DNA of 64,000 nt from CAYSJU01 sp964431495. Its GTDB lineage: Bacteria > Omnitrophota > Gorgyraeia > Tantalellales > Tantalellaceae. The position numbers were made by a program, and so were the translations under genes. Where the stretch lies: positions 1 to 64,000 of the forward strand of contig CAYSJU010000001.1 in the NCBI GenBank assembly GCA_964431495.1. Reading direction: 5' to 3'. A model generated the notes under the pieces. It ran no database searches and was not told the origin of the DNA. It was given only the letters and a program-made list of their open reading frames with translations. Positions 43,601 through 55,600 of this stretch are shown here, in pieces (the stretch's first letter is position 1; each line of letters opens with the position of its first letter).

Positions 43601-46600
43601 GGTTGCCTCTGCCCGGGAATTACAGGGTCTTTCAGATGAGGATAAAAGGCAGCTGGCAAATGAATTGGATAATCGGTTTGGCAAAGCAGGAGAAACCATA
43701 GCGGTGGCGTTTAACAGCTTGTCAGAGGGAGAGTTTGATGAGGATGAAGAGACCGCAAGATTCAGTTTTTCAGGATTAAGGGTCTTTGACAGGGCAAGCA
43801 TGAGCAGCCTCCGCGCGGAAAGAGAATCCCTCCGGGACAGCACAGAGAAGGAAAAGCACGTGTTGACCCAGGAGAAACTGGAGAAGAAATTAGAGCTGTC
43901 CCCGGAGGACAAGGACGAAAAGGTCTTTATAAAAAAGGTCGGGACTTCCAATTTCATGGTGATTGTCGCGGATGACGGCACTACCTATGTCCGGGATCTG
44001 GGGAAAGATGTATTACCACAGACGAAACGGGAGGTCGTGCGTGCCAATGCTGTTCTTTCAGGCAAAGACAGAGAGAGCAGAAAGGCCGGGCTCAGGGCGG
44101 ACGAGTATATAGTGAATGAAAGTGGTGTTTTTGTGAGAATGGAAGGTGTTCCCGGCGCGCCGGGTTCGGACAAACCGCCTGTTCCATTGTTTGATGTTCT
44201 AGTCGATATCAATCTGACCGGTAAAGAAGAGATCGGAGAAAGACTTCCTTTGACAAAGGAAACCGGCCGTCCGGAGATGAGAGGGGTCTGGTCCCAGACC
44301 CGTCGCCGCGGCAGAGGAGTTGGTAACGCCATAAAAGGCGTCTTTGTGAGATTCGGTAGAAGGGCATTAACAGCAAAAGAGTGGATAGATTACAGGGTCG
44401 ATCTTGTCTATAGAAGTCATGGATTTTTCCGGTCCCTCCTGCCCGCTGTTCCCAAAGTAATAATAAGCAGATTTATTATAGGTATTCCCAAGTTCATGTT
44501 CAAGGATACACGCCGGCGTTTCGGTCTCTGGAGGGAAAGGAGGAAAGCGGCTTATAAACGAAAAGCAAGCAGGCTTGAGCAGAAGTGGAGAAGAGGCGAA
44601 CTTTTCCACAGATTGGATTATAGACTGAACAAAATTAAAAAAGATCCCTCTGCCGGAAAGATCAAAAAGGGTTTTGCCAGCGTGGGATCATGGATACTCA
44701 GGGCAAGCTTTAAGAAGACTTATTACTGGATACGGACCGGCGCTGGTAATGCCTTTTTAGCAATAAGCATTGTTTTCGTGCTTCGCGTTGCTTTCTGGGA
44801 ATTGCCAAAGGGCATATTGAAACTGATATTCGTCCTCCCTGTCAGGAAATTCAGGGGCTGGCTTAAGAAAAGAAAAGAGATGAAAGAACCCGAACTGGAG
44901 TCTGAAGATGTAATAAGATCCAGGCTGCCTCAAATTGTACAGGAAGGGACGATTACTGAAGAGCGGGCAGTTGAAGAAGCCCAAAAGCTTACCGGCGCGG
45001 AACTCCAGGTTCCGGAGACGCACTCGGTCAGGGTCAGGCGGATAGCGGAGTTACTGCAATACCTGTCTCAGGAAGGCCTGGACAGGTCTGATCCAGAATA
45101 TGAGGCCGCCTGCAGGGAGATAGGGCAGATCCTTTTTGATATGGCCGAAGACGCTGAAAAGATCGGGACAGATCTATGGAAAGAAAGGGCCAGGGAGCTG
45201 CGCCTGAACGCGTTCAATTATATGTCGATCGCGGCAGCGCTGGATAAAAAGGATATGACGGCAACAGCGCTTCTTGGCATTATTTTACATTCTATGGGAG
45301 ATGATGGAAAGGCTAAGAAATTGCTGGAGAAAGCAGTGAAAAAAGGCGTTCCACAGGATGCGAACATGACCATGGCGTGCGTTGTTCTCGGCAAGATGCT
45401 TGAGGATGAGGCGGACAAGAGTAAGGACAGGGAAGATTATAAAAAGGCCGCCAGGGTGTACCAGAAAGCAAGGATGTCTGACGTGACACTCCTTGGAGAA
45501 GATATCTCCATAACCGAAGCAAAGGCGCGTTGTCTGGAAAATGCTAAAAAGAAGGCAAAAGAGGAGGAGAAGAAACCCTCAGCGGGGCAGCAGATGAAAA
45601 AGATGCTTGGTGAAAGCTTCAAGCTGAACAAGCTGATGGGAAGTAAACGCCAGAGGATAATTGCAGGGGTGTTAGCCGGGACAGTGGTCATTATTGCGAT
45701 CTTCGCGCCCGGGCTTCTTCTGGCGGTTGCCAGCACCCTGGGTGGAGTTAAGTTGCCGGTTTTATCCTGGGGATTGGCCCAGATAGCCTCCCCTCTGCTT
45801 ATACTCGCGGAAGCCGGCGGAATAGTGGCAAAACTTTTTGCCCTCAGCAAGGTGGCCTTTAGTTTCACAATGATAATCAGGTTGTCAACAGGAGCTGGTC
45901 GCAGGGTATATGGCATTTTCACCAATCCATTAGCCATAAGGCGCATGGTCCGGACTGAAAGACAAGCGATGAAGAGAGCTCCTGGCCAGGCTGAACCGCG
46001 CATAGGCCTTATTAAAGTCTATGAATCCATGGACAAAACTTCAAAAGCCGCAAGGCAGGTGAACAGGACCTCGAAGAAGATTAGAAAAGGAAAGATGTCT
46101 CCTGAAGAATCCGCGAAATTCATAGAATTTCTTTTTGAAAGAAGCAAGAAGGAAAAAGAGGAAAAAGAGGAGGAAGAAGAGATGGGATTCCCGGGGTTCC
46201 CGGGGACTCCCGGACTCGGAGCGGTAAGAAGAAAACCCAAAGCTGAGGAAATGAAAAAGGAAGAGGCGAGTAAGGAGGAAAAGCAGAGAGAAAAGGAAAG
46301 AGAGACCGCTGAATATCTTTTCCGGGCTGTATATGCCAGCGCGGAAACTCCTGAAGACCGCGCTAAAGCTTACCTTCTCAGGGGAAGACTGGCGCTCAGG
46401 AGTGAACCGCCCGAAGTTGTGCGCATGAGGGACGGCCCTGAGGACTTTGTTGATATAGCTGTCTACTCCGCGGATCAAATAGTTGACAGAGTGGATGAGC
46501 TGGAAAGTAAGAGCGCGGCGACAGCAGAGGAATCGCAGGAGCTGGAAAAGTTGAGGCCCTTTGTGACCGACGCGCTTCTTCTAAGGATGGAAGCCCTTCA

Positions 46601-49600
46601 GAAAAGATATGAAAAGAACAGGACCGAAGAGAACGGGCGGGAATTCTTAAATGTTTTGGAACAATTGAGAGTCTTGGCGGACCAGATGGATACAGAGCAG
46701 CTCGAAAGATTCCAGACCGCGGGGATAGACCATAAGCCTGATGAGAAGACGTCGGCGCGGAGTTACGCAAAAAGCGCGGAAGAAGCAACAAGTATCGAAG
46801 AAGCCCCCGCCATAGAGAAGAAAGAGCCTGCTGTCGAAGAGAAGCTGTTCACCGGGGACCAGGCAGACAGGGCTCAGCGGGAGATGCTGGAAGACAAGCT
46901 TAAACGTGAAAAGACCCTCCTAAGCGGCGAGAGACTGGACCTCGCGGAATTATACATGAAAGAAGGCCTGTATTCCAGGGCTATCAGGCAGCTGAAAAAG
47001 ATACCCCGCGGTGATGATAAAGCAGCATTAGTTGCCAGGATGATAGTGCTGGGGTGCTTAAAGATGAAAGAGGATCCAAGATGGTTCCAGCGGCTTGGTC
47101 TTATCAGGAGGTTCTGGACCTTCAGGCGCGCCATAAACAGGCTTAGGGCATTAGGCGGAGAGAACACGGAATGGGCGGACTGGATAGCGAGCACATTATA
47201 TAAAGTCAGACCTGCCGGGGCGGAAGAAGCGTTTGAGGCGATAGCTGCATCATATATGGCTGAACCAGCGAATAATGATGAAAAAGTTAACAATGAACTC
47301 ATTGAGTCCGGGTTGAAAGCAATAGTGGGCTCTAAAAGAAGAAAGGTAGAAGCATCCAGGGCTGTTGAGAACATGCTTGCCCATGGATCCATACCGGATG
47401 AAAGAGGACCTTTCACGGAACTGGCCTCTGATAATACACGGAAGCTGAAAGAAACCGTTAAAAAGACGTCGAAAAAGAAGTTAAGAGCGCTTGTGCGGGA
47501 CCTGTATTCTATCCGGAGAAAGAGGCTTGAAAGACTTGCAGCTATAGAAAGAAAACTCACTCCCGGCACTGATCCCTATGAGAAGAACAGGGCAAAGCGG
47601 GACAGGCTTAGAAAGGAGAAAGAGAAAATAGACAGAGAGCTGGGCCCGATAGAACTTGATATTTTGAACAGGACCGCGCTTCTTGTAGGAGCCAATAAGG
47701 AATCTCCGGGGGCAGTATCTGAGATCAGTGAACACGGAGAACTGAAATATTTTATCAGGGCTCTGGCAGGAGGTCATGAGCACGTCTCAGACTTAATGAA
47801 GAAACTTGATCATATTGAAGAAGGTGTGGGGAAAGATTTTCTGCATGTCCTTCTTGTTGACGCCTGGTTAGAAGATCGTTTCGGTCAGGCATATGACAAT
47901 GACAAAAACAAGCCTTCCGGGGTGGTTGCCGACAGGGATCAGCTAATGATGCACTTTTCTGTCCTCTTATCCATATATGGCCAGTCTGAAAACAAAGTAT
48001 TGAGAGATATTATCAGAAGCGCTCTGGAAAACATATCCGGATATGACATCTACGGAACATGGGATGGAAGGAAGTTTGGACGTTCGCCGGTAGTCAGTGA
48101 TGCCATTGAAAGTCTTGGTGAAGTCCAGGAAGAAGGGATCAAAGGACTTGTCGCTGAAATGAACGAAAAACAAGGGGCAAAGAATCTTAATGAAGGCCGC
48201 AGTCTTGAAAGTAAAGCGAAGGAGGAGAAGGACGCCCTGAAGAGATCCGGGTTAACAAATAAGGCAAAGCGGCAATTGGGCAGCGCTATGGTGCATTTAG
48301 AGAATTCCATGGAATATTACCGCGAAAGATTGGAGGAAAGGGGGATCGACAGGGACCAGAGGAAGAAAGCGCTTGAACCCATCCGCGGTTTGATAGAGGC
48401 GTGGTACGGGAGAGACGCGGCTAATGCCGTCATAAAGGTCATGGAGGAAGCGATTTCCGAAGAGGAAGACGAAGATGAGCTTATTAAAAGGATGGAGCCG
48501 GTCCTTGATAAGATCACTTTTGTGGGCACCGATAAAGACCTGGTCAAGAAACTATTGCCCGGCCTTTCGCTGAAGGATCTAATAACTCTTATGAATAATT
48601 GCGGAAACATTTTATCGTATGATGAAAAAATGACGCAGATACTGGCCAGGGGGGCGGGATATGACATGGAGGAATGGGACATGGCTATCGACGCCGTAAA
48701 AGATCTCCTTGGAAATATTGATGTTGATGATCTTGTGAAAGCGCGTCTGGATGTTGATATCCGGATGAACGCTGTTCAGGTCCCGGTGCCCGGAGATGAT
48801 CCCGAGATCCTTTCGGAATGGATAATTTTAATAGCCGGTCTTATCAAAAAGAAAAAAGAAACCGGATTAGACACTACCAATGAGATGGAAACATATGAGG
48901 TCCTGAAAGAGAAGCTTATAACAGTCCTGAAGAAAAGGAGGGACAGAGAGGAGACGGATGAGATAAACGGGGCACTCAGGGAGGCGGGAAGCCTTATAAG
49001 CGCCGCAGAAGCATATGAAGCGCTCGGGGAGTACGGCAAAGCGGAAGAGGCCCTCGGCAAAGCCAGGGACATGATAAACGATCTCTTCGAGAGAAATATG
49101 CAGCTTCAATATGAAGGTGAAGAACTCCTGCCTGAAGAGGTGATGGAAAAGTGCAAGGACAAGGCAACGGAACTGGCTGGAAAGTTAAAAGGAGTTTATT
49201 ACAGACAGGGCAAATACTTTGACGCCATGATGACCGTTGCCAGGGGACAAAAACTCCTGGCGGAATATACTTTTACGGTTGACGGGGTGGAAAAGGAAGC
49301 TGACGCGCAGAGATACATCAATAAAGCCCGTGAAACCTTGAATAATGCCGACAGGTTGAATCCATATCAGCCGGATGTGAAGCTGGAGATGATGGAAGTT
49401 GACATGCTGCGGCTCACCATTGCCAGACGGGAAGTGGAAGAGGCGCAGAAAAAGGAAGACGAGGAAAAAGAGAAAAAGGAGGAGCTTGAGAAGAAGATCG
49501 AAGAATTAACGGAAAAACAGGAAAAACTTGAAGAGGATCTCGCTATTGTAAGAAACAGAGCCCAGGCGGAGGTTGTCCTTCTGGCTGCCAAGGGGATCAC

Positions 49601-52600
49601 AGGTGATGAAAACGCTAGCCAGAATAAACGCCAGAAAAAGCTTGATGAAATAAAGAGACCGTTGACAGAGGTGTTAAAGGATATCGAATCCAGCAAAGAA
49701 GAGCTGGTTGATGTAGAAGCGGAACTGACTGATCTGGAAGAAAGGAGAGGATCGCAAGAGGGGCAAGAGAGAGATACTATTGCCGTTCAGAGCACTGATA
49801 TCGCATCCGCGGTCAACAGGGCTTTTGAATGTATTGTGGACGGTAAATATGATACCGATAACGATAATGTGAAAAAGGCCGTAGAATTCCTGTCCTCGCT
49901 TTCACCTTTTGAAGAACTGCCGCATGAGGCTCAGGATGCCATAGTATCGAATATAGCGCTTTTACAGCGATATGAAAGGGCATTGGAAATATCCGATAAA
50001 GCCGAGGGTGTTAAAAGACGGGCGTTCATCACCCGGCTTTTACTGGACTTACATTTCAAGGGAGACCATGACATGCTAATGGGAAAGGCAAAGGTTGAGT
50101 TCATGGGGAACAAACCTTCTGGAACACTGATAGCTCTTGAACAGATCGACGGGGGATACGAAGGTCTGGGAGAGAAGATAGAAGTCACTGAATTTTTGGA
50201 TTATATATCGGAAAAGATGCCCGAAGAGGGTCGCGGTGAACTTATAAACACGCTTTACGGGCTTCTCGAAACTGTAGACGGGACCCAGGACCCGGTCCTG
50301 AGAGCTGGTATTACGCGGAACATCTATAACTTGATTGATTTGGAAACGGATCAAGATCTGACCAGTGAAGAAAATTTTACGGAAGAAGGGACCTTTAAAG
50401 ATGAAAAACGTGAAATAATAATAAAGAAAAGTCTTACTGAATTGCTCAAGGAAAAAGAAATAAATGAAGCGATCGCGGGAACAGAGGGGTTCCTGGAGGA
50501 TCTGTTGTCAATATTTGAGACACTGAAGAAAGATGAAAAAGACTGGAAACAGATGGGCTGGCAGGACCAGATAGAGTTTCTGATGGATTTCTTTGTTGAG
50601 AAGGAGCAGCCCGAAGACCTGGTCGAAAAGATGGAACAGGCGAACAGAATGAAATTGTATGATGTCATGGAGAGAACGGAGGATGTCGAGCGACGAAAGG
50701 CGGCGATAGAGCAGATCCTCAGGCAGGAGGTCGACGTATTACCGGAGTCGAGGAATAACGATTTTATCAAGGGAAAAGCTTACGAACTTATGTCTCTTGA
50801 TAAGGAATCCGCGCTGGCCGGTTATTTCCTGGGTGTTGCGGCGTATCAAAGCGGCAGAAGGACAAAGGAGGGTGAAGCAAAAAGACAGGAGGGCTATTCC
50901 CGCGCTGATGCTATTGAGCGGCTGAAGAAGTATCTGGAGAAAAATAAGGATGACGAGCAGGCGCTTCTTTTCCTCGCGGACATTTATGAAGCGAGGCACG
51001 ATGAGATGTTCGCGGAAAACCGTAATAAAGAAGGATATGATCCGGAAGCGTCCCGGCATTTTGATGAACTTTCCGGTCATTTTATTAATAAATATGATGA
51101 AAAGATAAAAGAGAAAGATGAACCTGCCGCGGCAGAGGCCCTTTCCGAAGCGCTGAAATACATTGACCTGGCCATAATATGCGATCCCCGCAACTCTGGT
51201 TTCAGGATCAAACAGGCAGGTATCTTCAAGAAAATGGGAGAGGATGAAGCGGCAGCGAGGGAAGCGGAGACCATTATCGAAGTAAGCGTGGAAAAACCGC
51301 TGTTCGCGCCCATTGTTACCGTGGAAGACAAGAAAGAGGCAAATACATTGCTTGCGGATATAAGGATCAGTGAGGGAGATCTCCGCGGCGTTCAGGATAT
51401 GTTAGAGGGGAGGATGAACCGGGTGACCAGGATGGGAAAAACAGCTCTGGCAGCCGCAGTGATATTAGCTGCCGCGGGTTTTCCTCTTGGCGGCCTGGTG
51501 CTTGGGAGCATTGCGGTCCTGGCGGCCATTATTTCTCATATTACGCTTATAAGGATCCCTGCCGGCATAGCTGCCCGGCTTGCGCTTATACACATGCGCC
51601 TGGGCGACAGAGGCAGGACCGGAAGATACATGAGGCGCATGCGCAGGAGAATAGAAAAACAGGGAGAAAAAGTAGACGCTGATACACTGGGTATTCTCGC
51701 AGATGAACTGCAGACGTGGGCTGGCGCACCTGAAAGGCCTGATAAAGACAGGTATGTAGTTTACGGCGAGATCGTGGACTTAAGAGAGATGAGGAAAGAG
51801 TCCCCGGCTGTAAGCGAGGATGAGGAAAACAAACGTATTGCCGGATTAAAGATGGAACAGGCCCGGATGGAAAGGCCTTTAGGCTTGCGGCGGAGGGAAA
51901 AACGAAGGCAGGATCATCTGGAAAACAGAAAAGGGCTGTTAAATGCGGCTAAAGAAGCGGATCCCGACCTGTCTGATGAAGCTGATCAGATGCTGATGGC
52001 TATAAACAACAAGGAGATCGAACGGCTCGAACGCCAGCAGAGGCGTTTTCAGAGGGTAAGGAACAGGCGGTTTGTCAGAAGGTTTTTCCATGATGTAGCC
52101 GAAAACATTATTCCGCTTTACCTGGATAATGCCGGATTACTTGTTGAGCTGTTCGAGAAAGAAAGCGATCCTGCCAGTCTTAGCGATCTCAGGGGACAGG
52201 CATACGATGCTCTGACCTTTGCAAGGGAGATCGCTGAAAGGGACAGGAAAGATTTGCCGGAAGAGCATGGAAAATTAATGGCCAGGATATTTGTCAGCCT
52301 GGGAGACGAGAACAGGGGAAGACGCGAGTATGATACCGCGCTTTCAGATTATGATCTGGCCATTGAGCAGGATGATAATAATGCAAAAGCCCATCTAGGG
52401 ATAGCTCTTGCACTTAAGGAACAGGGCGCTGATCCGGAGCTTATCGCGGAGCATCTCGATAAAGCCCTTGAGCTTGAACCTTCTCTTGACGAACCCGGGG
52501 CCGAGAATTTTGAGGGTTTAGTTGAACTTTATAACAGCCTTGGAAAGCATGACATGGCGGAGGCCGCGGCAGAAAGAATAGAGGCAAGATTTTTAAAGGC

Positions 52601-55600
52601 GAAGAAAGAAGAGTTGGGAAAAAAGGCTAAGCAGGCCCGTAAGAAATCCGAAGCGCCGCAATTAGAGGATGTTGTCCAGACCGGTGTTGAAATAGAAAGA
52701 TTGAGGAAAGAGATAGAGGAGAAGGAAGAGATTGTTGCAGCATTGCCGGACGGGGACAAGGGAGAGCCTTATTATACATATGCTGAAAATGATCTCGAGC
52801 TGGATAAAGCCGAGTTGAAAGCAAGAGAAGAAGATCTGGGAAATAACATGACCAGGTTCAAAGAACTGGTGAATAAGGGAGAGGTATTTAACGCGGTGAT
52901 CGGCAATATGAGGGGACAGCCGCTGGATGAAGCGATGGAGCAGCTGAGTGTATTTCATGATCTATTGAAAAAACAGAACCTTCTTTCCGCTAAAAATATT
53001 TCCGATCCCGTTGACCTCGCCCTTGCTGAACGGTATGAACAAAAAGGTGATCTTGAAAAGGCAGAGGAACATCTCAAACCTGTTCTGGAAGCGGTCCCGT
53101 CCACTCTCGGTCATGTAAAAGCCAATTTAGTGATAAAAGCGTATCTGCTTCATGCCAAAGTGCTTGTCCGGACAGATAAGGAGACCAGATTTGAGGATGC
53201 TGTTGATTCTCTATCCCGTGCCGCCGGATGGATTTCTGGATTAAACGAAAACTTCAAGGACAGGCGCCTGGTCAGTGACGCTTTTGACTCGTTTAAGGAT
53301 GTTCTCAGGTCTCTGGAAGAGGCTGGATTATCGTTTGATGTATACATGAAGTATAGAGATAACCTTTTTGATATTTTCGAGCAACTCTCTGTGTTGGGAG
53401 AAGACGCCGATGCCGCTCGTCTGGCTGCCGATGCCGCATTAAAGAATATCACTGACAGGTCCAGGGGCTTTATAGGAAATGCATTATTTGATAAGAGAAT
53501 AAAGGATGTTTTAAAGGCGCCTTTCCTTCAGGCAATATTAGATGCGATCCCAAGGGATAGAACCGTCTTGAACAAGTTGCAAGGGCTTCAAGAACACCTG
53601 GAAATGGTATTGGACTCAAGGGACAATGATCTCAGGGTAAGGGCTAATCTGATCATGGGGTTGCTGACAGGCAGGGGCAGAAAAGCGAGGAATTTGATCA
53701 AAGAAGCAGTCACAGCAGATGAAAGCCTGAAGAATACCGCGCTGGTGGTTCGCGGTCTCGCCAGGACTTATATCCTTTATTTCCCGAGGAACATCGCGTT
53801 AAGATCGCGCGCGAGAAAAATGGAGAAGCAGACCGCGGGTGAATTTGTGAGAAGGGGGAATAACGACTTTGATAAAGAGAAACACCATGGAGCTATAAGG
53901 AATTATGAAAAGGCAATAGACCTGGATTCCTCCCTGAAAGAAAATAAAGACATAAAGGAAAAGCTTTCAAAGGCATATGAGGAAGATAAAGGGACCTTGA
54001 TGAGCAGGTTCAGGAGACTTTTCTGGAGGAAAGAGAAGAAACTTTTACTGGGAACGGATCTACTCCGCAAGGCGCTCGAATTCGCCACGGATGAAGACAG
54101 GAAACCGGCTGTAAGGAATAGTCTTATTTCAAATCTGACTGCGCTTTCCACCCTGATGACAACCCGTTTCGTGAACATGAGATCTGCCGAACAGAGGAAG
54201 AAATGGCAGGATTTTCAAGCACGCATGTCTGATATAAATACTGAAATAGGAAAATTGCACGCGGATAACATGATCTTACATCAGGAGAAGAAACATTCCG
54301 CGGAGGCTGAAGCGTCTTTCAACAATGCAAAAGGCGCCCTTACCATGGCTGTCAAGTTTAATCCCGAAAACATGGAAGCGAGAAATGGGCTCGAGAGGCT
54401 CGGCGAAGAGGTCCCGGCTGAGGAAACTGCCGAACAGCTGATCCGGAAAGCCAGGGACAAGGTCAAAGAGGGAGAATTTGAAGAAGCGCTTTCTTTGCTG
54501 GATGAAGCTGTGGAAAAGGACAAAGACAAGGAGAGTGAAGTAAAAGATGATAAGGGCAACATCGAAGAGGTAAATAAGATCACAGACGCCATATTGGATT
54601 ATTTTATGAGAAAGGCGTACATTGCTGAATATGCCGGCCTGAGCGATACCAATGACCCGGATGGGAGCAAGAGAAAAGGTATCCAGAACAGGTTCATGCG
54701 TGAATTGTCCGGAAATTTTCAGAATAGACAGGAGACTGGTTCGAATATCTTTGAAGAATGGTTCAGGTTAAGTGACAGGGAGGATGTTACTCGCGGATCC
54801 GAGTTGAGACAATTCGCGGATATGTCCATACGCGGCGCCGGAGAAGAAAAGCCGGCAATAAAACCGGGGATCAGAGACATGTTCTTCCACCGCGGACTTA
54901 TTATGGCGGAAAGGCTTGTTGGAGAGAGAAACACCGCCAAGGCCTTACACCTTCTCGCTTTGCTGCGGGGGATAAGAACATCGAAGAAAGCGCAATTACT
55001 CGCAGCAACGTGCAATATCATGCGTCTTGGCGATCAGGAAAAGAAGCCCCTGCGCGATCTTATCAGCGAAGCGGAGCAGGAATTCATATCCGTTGTGGTA
55101 AGCACCCCGGAGGATAAAGCGGAAAAATCCCGTCTGGCCCTGGAGGTAGGCCGGTTATTTTCCGGACGGGCCAGTTCATTATGGCGTGATAATCAAAAAA
55201 CAGATAGGTCACAGGCGCGGCAGGAAGCCGAGGAATATTACAAGGCCGCCCTTAAGCTTGATCCGTCAAACTCGGAAGCATTGCAGGGACTGGTGAATTT
55301 CTACGGAAGAGAGAGAGTGGAAGAACTTTTCAGTGATGATACCAGACCATTTGTGATCGAAGCCATAATCCGATCAGAGGATATGGCTGCTCTTGGGGGT
55401 CTATTCAATACGACTTTTCAGGGTAAGGACGGTATGCTTGATGAAGGCCGGGTTGAAGTTGCGCGGGCATTATTCGCGAGGATCGATGAACTGAAGGATA
55501 CCGAAGGACAGGAGATCATCCGCCTTATGAAAGCCGCATTGCCGGTGATGCGCGGGCTAAAACTGCAGGATCCCGTATTACAGCTTCAGATCATGACATT